Shown here in pieces: positions 16,848 through 25,121 of a DNA stretch of 64,000 nucleotides (the first letter of the stretch is position 1; each line of letters begins with the position of its first letter). The notes beneath the pieces are model-generated. The model was not told where the DNA came from. It was given only the letters and a program-made list of their open reading frames with translations, and made no database searches. Both the position numbers and the translations under genes were made by a program. Source of the DNA: JAAXHF01 sp963665955. GTDB taxonomy: Bacteria > Desulfobacterota > Binatia > Bin18. The stretch covers positions 1,488,001-1,552,000 of the forward strand of contig OZ246887.1 in the NCBI GenBank assembly GCA_965231765.1. The letters are read 5' to 3'.

Positions 16848-17197
16848 GAAGACCAGCTGATGACTGAAAAATATAATAAGTGATCTCACAATCTGAACAG
16901 GTGGACTGATCCTCTGCCGGACGATAAATGACTGTGTGGAAAAATACAAAAGCCTCTCCTGTGTAGGGTGGAGCCTGCCCCACCCTACGTTTTAGCGCCA
17001 GGCTAATTTCAGATATTTGATTCAGACCTATTTGTAAGCTGAATTAGACGTAGACGGCTGTGACATCTCGTCCGCCCTGCCCACCCTGACAGAGGCAACA
17101 GCTGAGCATGGCGCTCTCGTACTCAGTGCGAGAAAAGCTTGACATCTGCCAGCCAAGCGGACTAGGGACAATAAGGACCGAGTCATGAGGAGGCTCC
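16848..17197. other. Intergenic stretch before the MFS gene
   Basis: I find no convincing gene. It holds a hairpin at 16963-16988 and, near the right end, TTGACA at 17139-17144 that may be the -35 of the transporter gene, though no good -10 follows. Confidence 0.45.
16963..16988. repeat. Hairpin GTAGGGTGG...CCACCCTAC
   Basis: Nine-base arms with an eight-base loop, preceded by AAATACAAAAGCC. Similar leader words precede the hairpin at 21658, and the GGGTGG/CCACCC word recurs at 28965-29036, so this may be one family of intergenic repeats. There is no T-run worth the name (GTTTT). Confidence 0.5.
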
Positions 17198-18484
17198 GTG
17201 GCTGTACCATCCGAAGCAACTGTCGCTGTCCAGGGACAAGGCTGGCCCGTCCGTTTCACTGTTGTCATCCTGATGTTCCTCAGCGTCGTCATCCTGTACA
17301 TGGACCGGGTCAATATCTCGGTGGTGGCGCCGATCTTGATGCAAGAATTGGGCTGGGACCGGGTGACGATGGGTTTTGTCTTCTCGTTCTTTTTTCTGGG
17401 CTATTTTCTGACTCAAATTCCGGGTGGCTGGTTCGCTGATCGATGGGGCAGTAAACGCCTGCTCGGCGGAGCCGTGGCGTGGTGGTCGCTGATGACGATG
17501 CTGACGCCTTTTGCCCGCACAGTCCCGATGATGCTGGTCGTTCGCGTGTCGCTGGGCCTGGGCGAGGGTCTCAGTCCACCGTGTCTGTACAGTACGATCG
17601 CCCGGTGGGTTCCCGTTGGCGAGCGTTCACGGGCCATGGCGTTTATCGCCACAGGGATGTATGTCGGCCTCATCATCGCCTTTCCCATCGCCGTCTGGAT
17701 CATGACCCAGCTGGGCTGGCCGTGGGTATTTTACTTGTTTGGTCTGATCGGTCTCCTATGGTGGGTCGCCTGGCATTTCCTGGTAATCGACAAACCCGAG
17801 GATCACCCCCGTATCTCCCAAGCAGAGCTTGATTCTATTTTGCACGGTCAGTCCTCTACCCCACAGGCGGAAACCATTCCTTGGCAACACTTCTTTCGCG
17901 AACGGGCATTTCTTGCCCTGATCTGCGCCCACTTTTGCACCAACTGGACGTATTACATTTTTCTCACCTGGTTGCCGACCTATTTGGTGCGGGTGCGAGG
18001 GTTTTCTTTGCAAGAGATGGGACTGTATGCCACGTTTCCGTATATCGCCATGATGCTAATTGGGAATGGAACGGCCTGGATTGCGGATGGCATGATCCAA
18101 CGCGGCACAAGCGTCACGCTGGTCAGAAAGCTGTTTCAGACGATTGCCTTTATGGGCGCGAGCGTGTTTCTGCTCCTGCTCACGACAAGTGAGTCTCAGT
18201 GGCTAACGATCGCGTATATCACTTTAGGACTTGGCTCACTGGCCAGCTTTTCTTCCGGCATGGGCGTCAATCATCTGGATATTGGCCCCAAATACGCTGG
18301 GGCGCTGGTCGGTATTACCAATACCGCAGCCACGATTCCTGGCATTCTGGCTCCATTTTTGACCGGGCTGATCGTCGAGTGGACCGATAACTGGAATATG
18401 GTTTTTTACCTTGCGGCTGGGATGATGTGTGTGGGCACGCTGGTGTGGAACCTATTTGCCACAGGAGAAGCACTGTTTGATTAG
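17198..18484 (+). CDS. MFS transporter, anion:cation symporter type
   Basis: A 428-residue, twelve-helix major facilitator. The first loop motif is 'GGWFADRWGSKRLLGG' (G-x3-D-R-x-G-x-K/R), and 'ILYMDRVNISVVAP' in helix 1 is the familiar start of the ACS subfamily, which carries organic anions such as phthalate, glucarate or allantoate in symport with protons. The start is GTG, with GAGGAG five bases upstream. Two alpha/beta hydrolases follow at 36 and 37 bases, then an LLM enzyme, all on the same strand, so the four probably form a catabolic operon that takes up and opens one organic acid or ester. The substrate is not readable. Confidence 0.9.
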   Translation: MAVPSEATVAVQGQGWPVRFTVVILMFLSVVILYMDRVNISVVAPILMQELGWDRVTMGFVFSFFFLGYFLTQIPGGWFADRWGSKRLLGGAVAWWSLMTMLTPFARTVPMMLVVRVSLGLGEGLSPPCLYSTIARWVPVGERSRAMAFIATGMYVGLIIAFPIAVWIMTQLGWPWVFYLFGLIGLLWWVAWHFLVIDKPEDHPRISQAELDSILHGQSSTPQAETIPWQHFFRERAFLALICAHFCTNWTYYIFLTWLPTYLVRVRGFSLQEMGLYATFPYIAMMLIGNGTAWIADGMIQRGTSVTLVRKLFQTIAFMGASVFLLLLTTSESQWLTIAYITLGLGSLASFSSGMGVNHLDIGPKYAGALVGITNTAATIPGILAPFLTGLIVEWTDNWNMVFYLAAGMMCVGTLVWNLFATGEALFD

Positions 18485-18520
18485 GCGGATCAAAACGAAC
18501 AAGTACAAGGAGGGAGTGAT

Positions 18521-19402
18521 ATGGAACAACGTGTCGTCCATTTTTACAGTGAGGGCAGCCGTCTGGAAGGAGATATATTTCTGCCGGATGATCTGCGCAG
18601 CGGTGAGCAGCGACCGGGGATTGTGCTGTGTCACGGGTTTACCGGGCTGCGTGAGCTGGTCCTGCCGGATTATGCCAAGGTCTTTGCCGCAGCTGGATAT
18701 GTGGCGCTCAGCTTTGACTACCGAGGCTTTGGCGGGAGTGAGGGCGAGAAGTGGCGTTTGCTGCCCTTGGAACAGGTCGATGATATCCGCAGTGCAATTA
18801 CTTTTCTGCAAGCTCAAGATGAGGTCGATGCCGAGCGAATCGGGATATGGGGCACCAGCTTCGGGGGCGGCCATGTGCCGTATACGGCTGGAGTGGATGA
18901 ACGGGTCAAAGTCGCTGTCGGCCAAGTTGGCTTTGGCGATGGGGAGCGATTTATCAATGACGTTCGTTCGTACGGCGAGCGGCAGGAGCTGAGCCGTATC
19001 TTAGAAGAAGACCGTCGCCAGCGGGTCTTAACCGGGGCAGGCCAGAAGCTCGATCCCTTGGAACTGTCCCTGCGCGACCCCCAGTCGCGCGCCTTTTTGC
19101 CCCAAGCTCTCGAAGCGGTTCCCCACATGCGGTGTGAGCTGTCGTGGGAAACCGCCGAAAAGACAATAGAATTCAAACCGATTGATGTTGTTGAGCACAT
19201 TGCGCCCCGCGCGTTGCTCCTGATTGGGGCGGAAAAGGACTCGATTTGCCCGATCGACGGCTATCGAAAACTGTACGAGCGGGCCAAAGAGCCCAAGAAA
19301 CTGGCTGTGCTGCCCATTACTCACTATGAGATCTACGCCGGTGAGTGGTTCGAGCAATCCTCCCGGCTGGCAGTCGAGTGGTACGATCGGTTTTTTAAGT
19401 AG
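18521..19402 (+). CDS. Alpha/beta hydrolase (dipeptidyl-peptidase/acyl hydrolase-like)
   Basis: 293 residues with the alpha/beta-hydrolase core. 'GIVLCHGFTGLRE' is the oxyanion-hole loop, 'ALSFDYRGFGGSEG' follows, and the nucleophile Ser sits in GTSFGG (GxSxG). The acid is likely the Asp in 'LLLIGAEKDSICP' and the His that in 'LPITHYEIYAGE'. The cap segment between nucleophile and acid is about 100 residues. It resembles the COG1073 and DUF-type hydrolases that cut C-C or ester bonds. Strong ribosome site AAGGAGGG. Second gene of the putative transporter operon. Confidence 0.87.
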   Translation: MEQRVVHFYSEGSRLEGDIFLPDDLRSGEQRPGIVLCHGFTGLRELVLPDYAKVFAAAGYVALSFDYRGFGGSEGEKWRLLPLEQVDDIRSAITFLQAQDEVDAERIGIWGTSFGGGHVPYTAGVDERVKVAVGQVGFGDGERFINDVRSYGERQELSRILEEDRRQRVLTGAGQKLDPLELSLRDPQSRAFLPQALEAVPHMRCELSWETAEKTIEFKPIDVVEHIAPRALLLIGAEKDSICPIDGYRKLYERAKEPKKLAVLPITHYEIYAGEWFEQSSRLAVEWYDRFFK

Positions 19403-19439
19403 AGCCAAGAGAGCCAAGAGAGAAAGGAGAGCGGCAGTT

Positions 19440-20237
19440 ATGGCAGACCAGGCACAGGACTGGGTCGAAGAGACGGTGTCTGTGGCAGGCACCGAATTAG
19501 TGTGTATCAGAGGTGGGACTGGACGACCGTTGCTCGTTCTGCACGAGGAGTTAGGTCACCCCGGCTGGCTTAAATGGCATGCCGCGCTGGCCCGCGATCA
19601 TACACTGCTCATTCCGCACCAACCTGGCTTTGGCAAATCGCCCAAGCTCGACTGGACGCGCAGCATACGGGACGTGGCAGCCTTTTACTCCCGGGTGCTA
19701 CGTGAGCGAGACTTGATCCCGATTGATGTGATTGGCTTTTCGCTCGGTGGCTGGATTGCGGCTGAGATGGCGGCCAATCATGCCGGACAGTTTCGGCGTA
19801 TGGTGCTGGTTGGGCCAGCTGGGATTCAGCCGCCACGGGGGGAGATCAAAGATCTGTTTATTCGGACCTCACGAAAATTCCTTGACGAGAGTGTGCTGAC
19901 TCCAAGCCGTACGCCTGAATTTGCCAGCTTGTACGGCGGGGAAGAAACATCCGAACAGTTTGAGGCCTGGGAGGATGCGCGCTCTGAAACGGCCCGACTG
20001 GCCTGGTCACCGTACTTATTCAATCACAGCCTGCCGCACTTGCTCGAAGGGGTGAGCGGGTTGCCAACACTCCTGATCTGGGGCGCGCAAGACGAGATTG
20101 TCCCACTGAGCGCAAGCGAAGTCTATAAACAGTCGATCCCGGGAGCTGAGCTGAGCGTTTTTGAACAATGCGGCCACCACCCTGAGATTGAGAAGTCGAA
20201 CGAATTTATTAAGACCGTCCAACAGTTTCTTGGCTAA
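19440..20237 (+). CDS. Alpha/beta hydrolase
   Basis: 265 residues from the ATG after AAAGGAGAG; the open frame begins earlier inside the preceding gene. The nucleophile Ser is in GFSLGG, an Asp in 'LLIWGAQDEIVP' and a His in 'FEQCGHHPEIEK', completing the triad. 'LIPHQPGFGKSPK' is the loop after strand 4. The oxyanion-hole loop reads LHEELGH instead of the common HGxG, so it may deviate. It follows the other hydrolase by 37 bases; the two are only distantly alike. The linker carries the repeat AGAGCCAAG twice. Probably cytoplasmic, acting in the same pathway. Confidence 0.88.
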   Translation: MADQAQDWVEETVSVAGTELVCIRGGTGRPLLVLHEELGHPGWLKWHAALARDHTLLIPHQPGFGKSPKLDWTRSIRDVAAFYSRVLRERDLIPIDVIGFSLGGWIAAEMAANHAGQFRRMVLVGPAGIQPPRGEIKDLFIRTSRKFLDESVLTPSRTPEFASLYGGEETSEQFEAWEDARSETARLAWSPYLFNHSLPHLLEGVSGLPTLLIWGAQDEIVPLSASEVYKQSIPGAELSVFEQCGHHPEIEKSNEFIKTVQQFLG

Positions 20238-20293
20238 GCAGTGACGTGAGAAAAAGGGGCATAACAACTGCCCACAAAAAAGGAGGGCGTGCC

Positions 20294-21589
20294 ATGCATG
20301 TCATGTATTTTTCGGAACGACCGTACCATCCTGTGCCTGAGGAAGTCCTGCTCAGAAATGGCTACTGGGGAGTGCCTAACACCTATTACGATCCAGCCAT
20401 TGCCTCACGGCTGTACAACGAATACCTGGACGAAGATGTCTTTGCCGAGCAGATGGGCTTTGATGGCATCATGCTCAATGAGCACCATGGCTTGATCTTG
20501 TGCATGGGTTCAGTGGTTGATGTCGAGGCTTCCATTTTAGCCCGGATTACGGAAAAAGTACGCATCATTCTGCTCGGCAATCCGCTTCCCGTCGTTGGCA
20601 ATCCATTGCGCCTGGCAGAAGAGTTGGCCGAAATTGATCTGATCTCCAAAGGCCGCCTGGTCGCGGGCTGGGTGCGCGGCGGCGGCACCGAGCAGTTCGC
20701 GAATAATACCAATCCGGCCTATAACCGTGAGTATTTTAACGAAGCCCATGACCTGATTGTCAAAGCCTGGACAACACCAGGTCCGTTTCGCTGGGAAGGC
20801 AAACATTTTAACTATCGGTTTGTCAACCCGTGGGCACTACCGCTGCAAAAACCCCATCCACCGATGTGGATTCCAGGCTTAGTCAGTCCTGAGACCGTGC
20901 AGTGGTGCGCTCGGCATCGCTATCCGTATGTTGCGCTGGCTACCTATCTCGAACCGACGGTCGAGCTGTGGAATATCTATGCCGAGACAGCGGCTCAGGA
21001 AGGCTATCAGGCCGGTCCTGAGAACTTTGGTTATTTACAAAAAGTCTACGTGGCTGAGACCGAAGAGAAGGCTCAAGAGCTTGGCAAGCAGGACTTATAC
21101 GGGGGCGGCATGTATACGGCCATTCGGCCCGAGTGGCTGTTCCCGTCCGGTTATAATTCAAAGGCTGCCACCCAACGGCTGGCCCGCCAGTTTACCGATC
21201 CCAAAGGCCGCTCGCAGCTGTTTACTGGCTATGAAGGCCAGAGCCTCGAAGAAGCGAAAAAAGCGGTCTATGACTTATACCCACAGGCTCAGGAATCTTA
21301 CCAGCTGATCCGGGGTACGCCCAAGACTGTGATTCCCAAGATCCGCAAGGTCATGGAAGTCTTGCGTCCTGGCATCTTCGGCTTCTGGCAGAACGATGGG
21401 CCAATTGGACACTCGGAGCGCGTGAATAATATTCGGCTGCTTGGCGAAGAGGTTATTCCAGCCGTGCGAGAAATCGCTAAAGAGCTGGGTCTTGAAAGCC
21501 CGCTCGAACGCGAACCTGGCTCACGCCCACTTCCGGCAACCGGACGATGGGATCCAGTGGCACAAAGCGAAGCATTGGCGGCTTTGTAA
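20294..21589 (+). CDS. LLM-class flavin-dependent oxidoreductase
   Basis: 431 residues of the luciferase-like monooxygenase family, from the ATG after AGGAGGGCGTGCC. Key stretches are 'MGFDGIMLNEHHG', 'VRIILLGNPLPVVGNPLRLA' and 'GRLVAGWVRGGGTEQF', which line the flavin pocket, and 'PHPPMWIPGLVSPETV'. It is longer than the F420 group and nearer to FMN-dependent, two-component alkanal/alkane monooxygenases. No reductase partner is beside it. It ends the run transporter-hydrolase-hydrolase-monooxygenase, suggesting an oxygen-dependent breakdown of an imported compound. Confidence 0.9.
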   Translation: MHVMYFSERPYHPVPEEVLLRNGYWGVPNTYYDPAIASRLYNEYLDEDVFAEQMGFDGIMLNEHHGLILCMGSVVDVEASILARITEKVRIILLGNPLPVVGNPLRLAEELAEIDLISKGRLVAGWVRGGGTEQFANNTNPAYNREYFNEAHDLIVKAWTTPGPFRWEGKHFNYRFVNPWALPLQKPHPPMWIPGLVSPETVQWCARHRYPYVALATYLEPTVELWNIYAETAAQEGYQAGPENFGYLQKVYVAETEEKAQELGKQDLYGGGMYTAIRPEWLFPSGYNSKAATQRLARQFTDPKGRSQLFTGYEGQSLEEAKKAVYDLYPQAQESYQLIRGTPKTVIPKIRKVMEVLRPGIFGFWQNDGPIGHSERVNNIRLLGEEVIPAVREIAKELGLESPLEREPGSRPLPATGRWDPVAQSEALAAL

Positions 21590-21657
21590 TTGCAAGATGA
21601 CTCTCTTGGCCCCCGGGACATGGATGGCACTGCTGCAAAATATAAAAGCCGCGCCGT

Positions 21658-21681
21658 GTGGCCTGTCATGTGACAGGCCAC
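21658..21681. repeat. Perfect palindrome GTGGCCTGTCA-TG-TGACAGGCCAC
   Basis: Eleven-base arms around a two-base centre, 69 bases past the LLM stop. It could be a transcription-ending hairpin without a T-run or a binding site. The leader AAAATATAAAAGCC resembles that of the hairpin at 16963. Confidence 0.55.
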
Positions 21682-21776
21682 AGTTCCGGGTAACGCTTGC
21701 GTCCCCGCCCGCTCCGAGCCAGGCACGGAGTCCGAGCCTACCAAAAGCGGTGAGCTAGAGAGATAAGGCTATCGGC

Positions 21777-21872
21777 ATGCCAACCAAATACGCCGCTACG
21801 AATCTGATGACCAACGATTGGAAGCGCTTATCAACCTTCTATCAAGAGGGGTGCGGCTGCGTCCCCATGTAA
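21777..21872 (+). pseudogene. Remnant of a VOC (glyoxalase-fold) protein
   Basis: A 31-codon frame reading MPTKYAATNLMTNDWKRLST then FYQEGCGCVPM and a stop. This is the typical N-terminus of a VOC-superfamily protein (first beta-alpha unit, with the family's FY element). The rest of the domain is missing, so it is a decayed or truncated gene. It lies in the 370-base gap between the LLM gene and the SDR. Nothing else in that gap is convincing. Confidence 0.5.
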
Positions 21873-21959
21873 GCTGTTGTTTTTTCGACAAAATGGCACA
21901 CCGAGAATTACCAAAGAGCCTAACTTTTGCCTCACCGGCCGCAGCCAAATCGTGCCGGA

Positions 21960-22730
21960 CTAAATCAACGAGCGTGACTGACAGCCATCGACATTGATAC
22001 ACGCCCCCGTCACCCAGCTGGCTCGGCCTGAGGCCAAGAAGACGACGACATCAGCGACCTCTTCAACCTTGCCAAAACGGCCAGCTGGCAGTTCGGCTTT
22101 GATAAAGCCATCTATCCACTCAGGCATCTCTTTTTGGCGCTTATCCCACGATCCACCTGGAAACAGAATCGATCCAGGTGCAACGCTATTGACCCGAATG
22201 CCCTGCGGTGCCAGCTCACGGGCCATTTCTTTCGACAAGCTGATCATCGCCGCTTTGGAGGCGTTATACGTCATCGGTCCGCCCCACTCACGGCCATAGA
22301 TTGAGGTGATGTTAATCACGCAGCCATTCTTCTTTGCCTGCATCGCCGGGACGACGAGACGACATAAATCCAGAGCGGAGAAGAAATTCAGGGCAAAGCC
22401 ACTCCGCCAATCTGCACCCGAGGCATCTAAGTTGCCGCCCGGACGTGAGCCACCAACATTGTTGACTAAGATATCCACACCACCAAATTGCTGTTGCGTT
22501 GCCTCAACCCAGCTCCGGGCTTCGCTCTCATTCGTGACATCCAGGGCAGTCGCACTGACTTCACCGCCTTGGGCTCGTACTTCCTCAGCCGTTTGATCCA
22601 AAGCTTCTTTGCCTCGCGAACATAAGCTGACCCGGCAGCCTTCGGCAGCCAATCCGAGCGAAATCGCTTTGCCAATACCACGGCTTGCTCCACTCACCAT
22701 CGCGACTTTGCCTTTGAGTCCCAGATCCAT
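21960..22730 (-). CDS. SDR-family oxidoreductase (3-oxoacyl-ACP reductase-like)
   Basis: 256 residues from the ATG that follows GGAGGAAACAT; the longer frame is upstream DNA. Classical SDR features: MVSGASRGIGKAIS cofactor loop, 'LVNNVGG', the Ser in 'INITSIYGREW' and YNASK as the catalytic Tyr-Lys pair, then 'RVNSVAPGSI'. NADP(H) or NAD(H) specificity is not certain; the Arg after the loop ('VSLCSRGKEAL') suggests NADP. Probably reduces or oxidises a hydroxy/keto group of an acyl or cyclic substrate. Divergent from the acyl-CoA operon, 235 bases apart, so it could serve the same pathway. Confidence 0.92.
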   Translation of the reverse strand: MDLGLKGKVAMVSGASRGIGKAISLGLAAEGCRVSLCSRGKEALDQTAEEVRAQGGEVSATALDVTNESEARSWVEATQQQFGGVDILVNNVGGSRPGGNLDASGADWRSGFALNFFSALDLCRLVVPAMQAKKNGCVINITSIYGREWGGPMTYNASKAAMISLSKEMARELAPQGIRVNSVAPGSILFPGGSWDKRQKEMPEWIDGFIKAELPAGRFGKVEEVADVVVFLASGRASWVTGACINVDGCQSRSLI

Positions 22731-22965
22731 ATGTTTCCTCCATTTTTTTGTCATCTGCCTCGCCCGTCGGTGGATAGGGTCGGGGGAAGGATGATTTCCG
22801 ATTTTCGCCCTGTTTGCGACACCCTCACCCCGAAGGAGAGGGAACCTAGTGCTGTGCATATCCTTTTTCCCAACGATCTGCCAATAACCCTGATAACCCT
22901 TGCCAGCATCAGGCTTGTCCAGATAAACTAGGCAGCCGCTTGGGACACACGAGGGAGGAACACCA

Positions 22966-23688
22966 ATGCCAGATCATTTTATGCTGGAAAAAAACGGCCA
23001 CATTGCCACACTGACCTTCAACCGCCCAGAAAAACGCAATCCGCTGAACGAGGAGATCTTGCTGGAACTTGAAGGTTTGCTCTACCAAGTCCGGGATGAC
23101 ACAGACGTCCGGGTGATGATTGTCACCGGCAGCGGAAATACCTTTTGTGCTGGGGCTGATTTGTCACAGACCAAAGGGGTGACGGACAAGCAAGAGCGCG
23201 AGCGGATCTTCGCCACGTATCGACAACGCCGAGGACGTCTGGTTGGACGTATTTTAAACACTCTGGTGCACCTGGAGCCGATCACCATTGCTGCGGTCAA
23301 CGGTTATGCGGTGGGTGGAGGCTGGGCGCTGGCCTTAGGCTGTGATTTCCGGATTGCCGTCGAGGAGGCACAATTTTGGTTTCCGGAAGTGGATCTCGGG
23401 GTTCCGCTCAGCCCAGATTCAACCGCCTTACTGACTGCCCACGTTGGCCCGGCTGTGGCCAAAGAGATCATCATCACCTGCCGTCGGTATATGGCCAACG
23501 AGCTCCTGCCCCTAGGACTCCTCAACCAGGTTGTCAAAAAAGAAGCGCTGTCGTCCACCGTTGGTGGGCTGACCGAGAGCTTGGTCAACAAAAACCCCAA
23601 AGCAGTGATTGTCTCCAAGGCGACGGTGAATGCGGCAACGCTGGGCGGAGCCATTATCACGCCCGATCTTCTCCTCAACAGAGAGTAA
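22966..23688 (+). CDS. Enoyl-CoA hydratase/isomerase family protein
   Basis: A 240-residue crotonase. The oxyanion hole comes from 'CAGADLSQ' and 'GYAVGGGWALALGCD'. 'FPEVDLGVPLSP' carries one of the two usual catalytic Glu residues; the second position is not Glu, so simple hydratase action is unsure and isomerase or other crotonase chemistry is possible. First gene of an operon of six; the CoA-transferase begins two bases after its stop. GGAGG precedes the start. It probably handles an acyl-CoA intermediate in the cytoplasm. Confidence 0.9.
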   Translation: MPDHFMLEKNGHIATLTFNRPEKRNPLNEEILLELEGLLYQVRDDTDVRVMIVTGSGNTFCAGADLSQTKGVTDKQERERIFATYRQRRGRLVGRILNTLVHLEPITIAAVNGYAVGGGWALALGCDFRIAVEEAQFWFPEVDLGVPLSPDSTALLTAHVGPAVAKEIIITCRRYMANELLPLGLLNQVVKKEALSSTVGGLTESLVNKNPKAVIVSKATVNAATLGGAIITPDLLLNRE

Positions 23689-23690
23689 AT

Positions 23691-25022
23691 ATGACTTGGA
23701 AAGACATATACGAGTCTCGTTTGACAACGGCTGAGGCTGCGGTCCAGGTTGTCAAATCCGGTGACCGGGTTACGATTCCGGTGTATACCAATCCAACTCA
23801 GATTGCCTCTGCCCTGGCCAATCGGCTCCATGATCTGAAAGATGTCACCGTCGGCATTGGCGCTGCAGCCACCGATCTTCCCTGGTACCATCCCGAAGCC
23901 GCCGCCGCATTTCAGATTGAGCCGTGGTATACCAGCCCGTATTTATCAAAACCGCTGCGACAGATGATCGATGATAAGCGCAGCGATCACCGCGTATGTC
24001 CGAGCGCGTTGCTGAACAAGACGCTCGACGAAGGCCGCACCGATAACGTGCCAGCGCCTGACGTGACACTGTTAGACGTTTCTCCACCCGATCATAACGG
24101 TTTTGTCAGCTTTGGGGCTGGAGTCTGGGACAAACGCGAACTGGTGCAGTATGCGAAGACCTCGATCGCCGAAATTAATCCCAGCTTCGTCCGGACTGGT
24201 GGCGAGAACTTCATCCACGTCAGTGCAATCGACCACTTTGTCGAGCTGCCTGAAACCGAGGCATTTCTGCCGCCCTTTCCCGAAGTCAAACTGAGCGATC
24301 AGGTCAAAAAAATTGCCGCCTATATCGCACCCCTCATTCAAGACGGTGACACTATTGAAGTTGGTGCTGGTAGCACCAGCGAAGCCATTGTTGCAGCCGG
24401 TGTATTCAGCGGCCGGAATGACCTCGGCTGGCATACCGAACGGATTCCGCGTGGGGGCGTTGCCTTGATTCAGCAAGGCATCTTCACTGGGGCGCGTAAA
24501 ACCCTCCACCAAGGTAAAGCGGTCGCCACCGCCGTCGCGTTTAGCCGCGAAGAGCGCGATTTCATCCACCACAATCCGCAGCTTGAACTGTACGGTGTTG
24601 CCTATGTCAACCATTTAAAAACTATCGCCGCCCATGACAATATGGTTGCGATTAACAATGCCCTGCGCGTCGACTTAACTGGCCAAGTCGTGGCCGACTC
24701 CTTTGGTCCCCAGATGTTTACCGGCACCGGCGGACTACCGGAGTATGCAATTGCCTCAGTCTACGCCAAGAATGGCCGCTCGATTGTTGTGCTACCGTCC
24801 GTCACCTCAAACGGCCAAATCTCACGCATTGTCCCACTCATCGAAGAAGGCAGTTTCATCACTTCTCCGCGTCAGTTCACCGACTATGTGGTGACAGAAT
24901 ATGGCGTTGCCCGCCTATTCGGAAAGACACAACGCCGACGAGCCGAAGAGTTACTCGCGATTGCCCACCCAGACTTTCGACCCGAATTGGAAAAAGCTGT
25001 AAAAAAAGTATTTTGGCCGTAA
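23691..25022 (+). CDS. Acetyl-CoA hydrolase/4-hydroxybutyrate CoA-transferase family protein
   Basis: 443 residues of the single-chain class I CoA-transferase type (COG0427). The N-terminal domain starts MTWKDIYESRLTTAEAAVQ. 'NDLGWHTERIPRGG' contains the likely catalytic Glu (HTE), and 'GTGGLPEYAIAS' is the glycine-rich CoA-binding element. 'VTEYGVARLFGKT' near the C-terminus is another family landmark. It would move CoA from one acyl group to a free acid, activating the substrate of this operon. The long open frame continues upstream into the hydratase gene, but the ATG directly after that gene's stop fits. It is only 2 bases away, so coupling is likely. Confidence 0.9.
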   Translation: MTWKDIYESRLTTAEAAVQVVKSGDRVTIPVYTNPTQIASALANRLHDLKDVTVGIGAAATDLPWYHPEAAAAFQIEPWYTSPYLSKPLRQMIDDKRSDHRVCPSALLNKTLDEGRTDNVPAPDVTLLDVSPPDHNGFVSFGAGVWDKRELVQYAKTSIAEINPSFVRTGGENFIHVSAIDHFVELPETEAFLPPFPEVKLSDQVKKIAAYIAPLIQDGDTIEVGAGSTSEAIVAAGVFSGRNDLGWHTERIPRGGVALIQQGIFTGARKTLHQGKAVATAVAFSREERDFIHHNPQLELYGVAYVNHLKTIAAHDNMVAINNALRVDLTGQVVADSFGPQMFTGTGGLPEYAIASVYAKNGRSIVVLPSVTSNGQISRIVPLIEEGSFITSPRQFTDYVVTEYGVARLFGKTQRRRAEELLAIAHPDFRPELEKAVKKVFWP

Positions 25023-25029
25023 GCAGGAC

Positions 25030-25105
25030 TGAGTTAAAAACCTGTCCAGTCAAGAGAGTCTTCACTCAGTTCTCAGTATTTATTTCAGTCCTCAGTCCTT
25101 ATCCC
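25030..25105. repeat. Cluster of CTCAGTCCT/AGGACTGAG words
   Basis: The gap between the CoA-transferase and the dehydrogenase contains several copies of ACTGAG/CTCAGT with TCAGTCCTCAGTCC. The same words appear at 26274-26297 and in 63080-63150, always between genes. Confidence 0.5.
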
Positions 25106-25121
25106 TGCAAGGAGAAACCCC

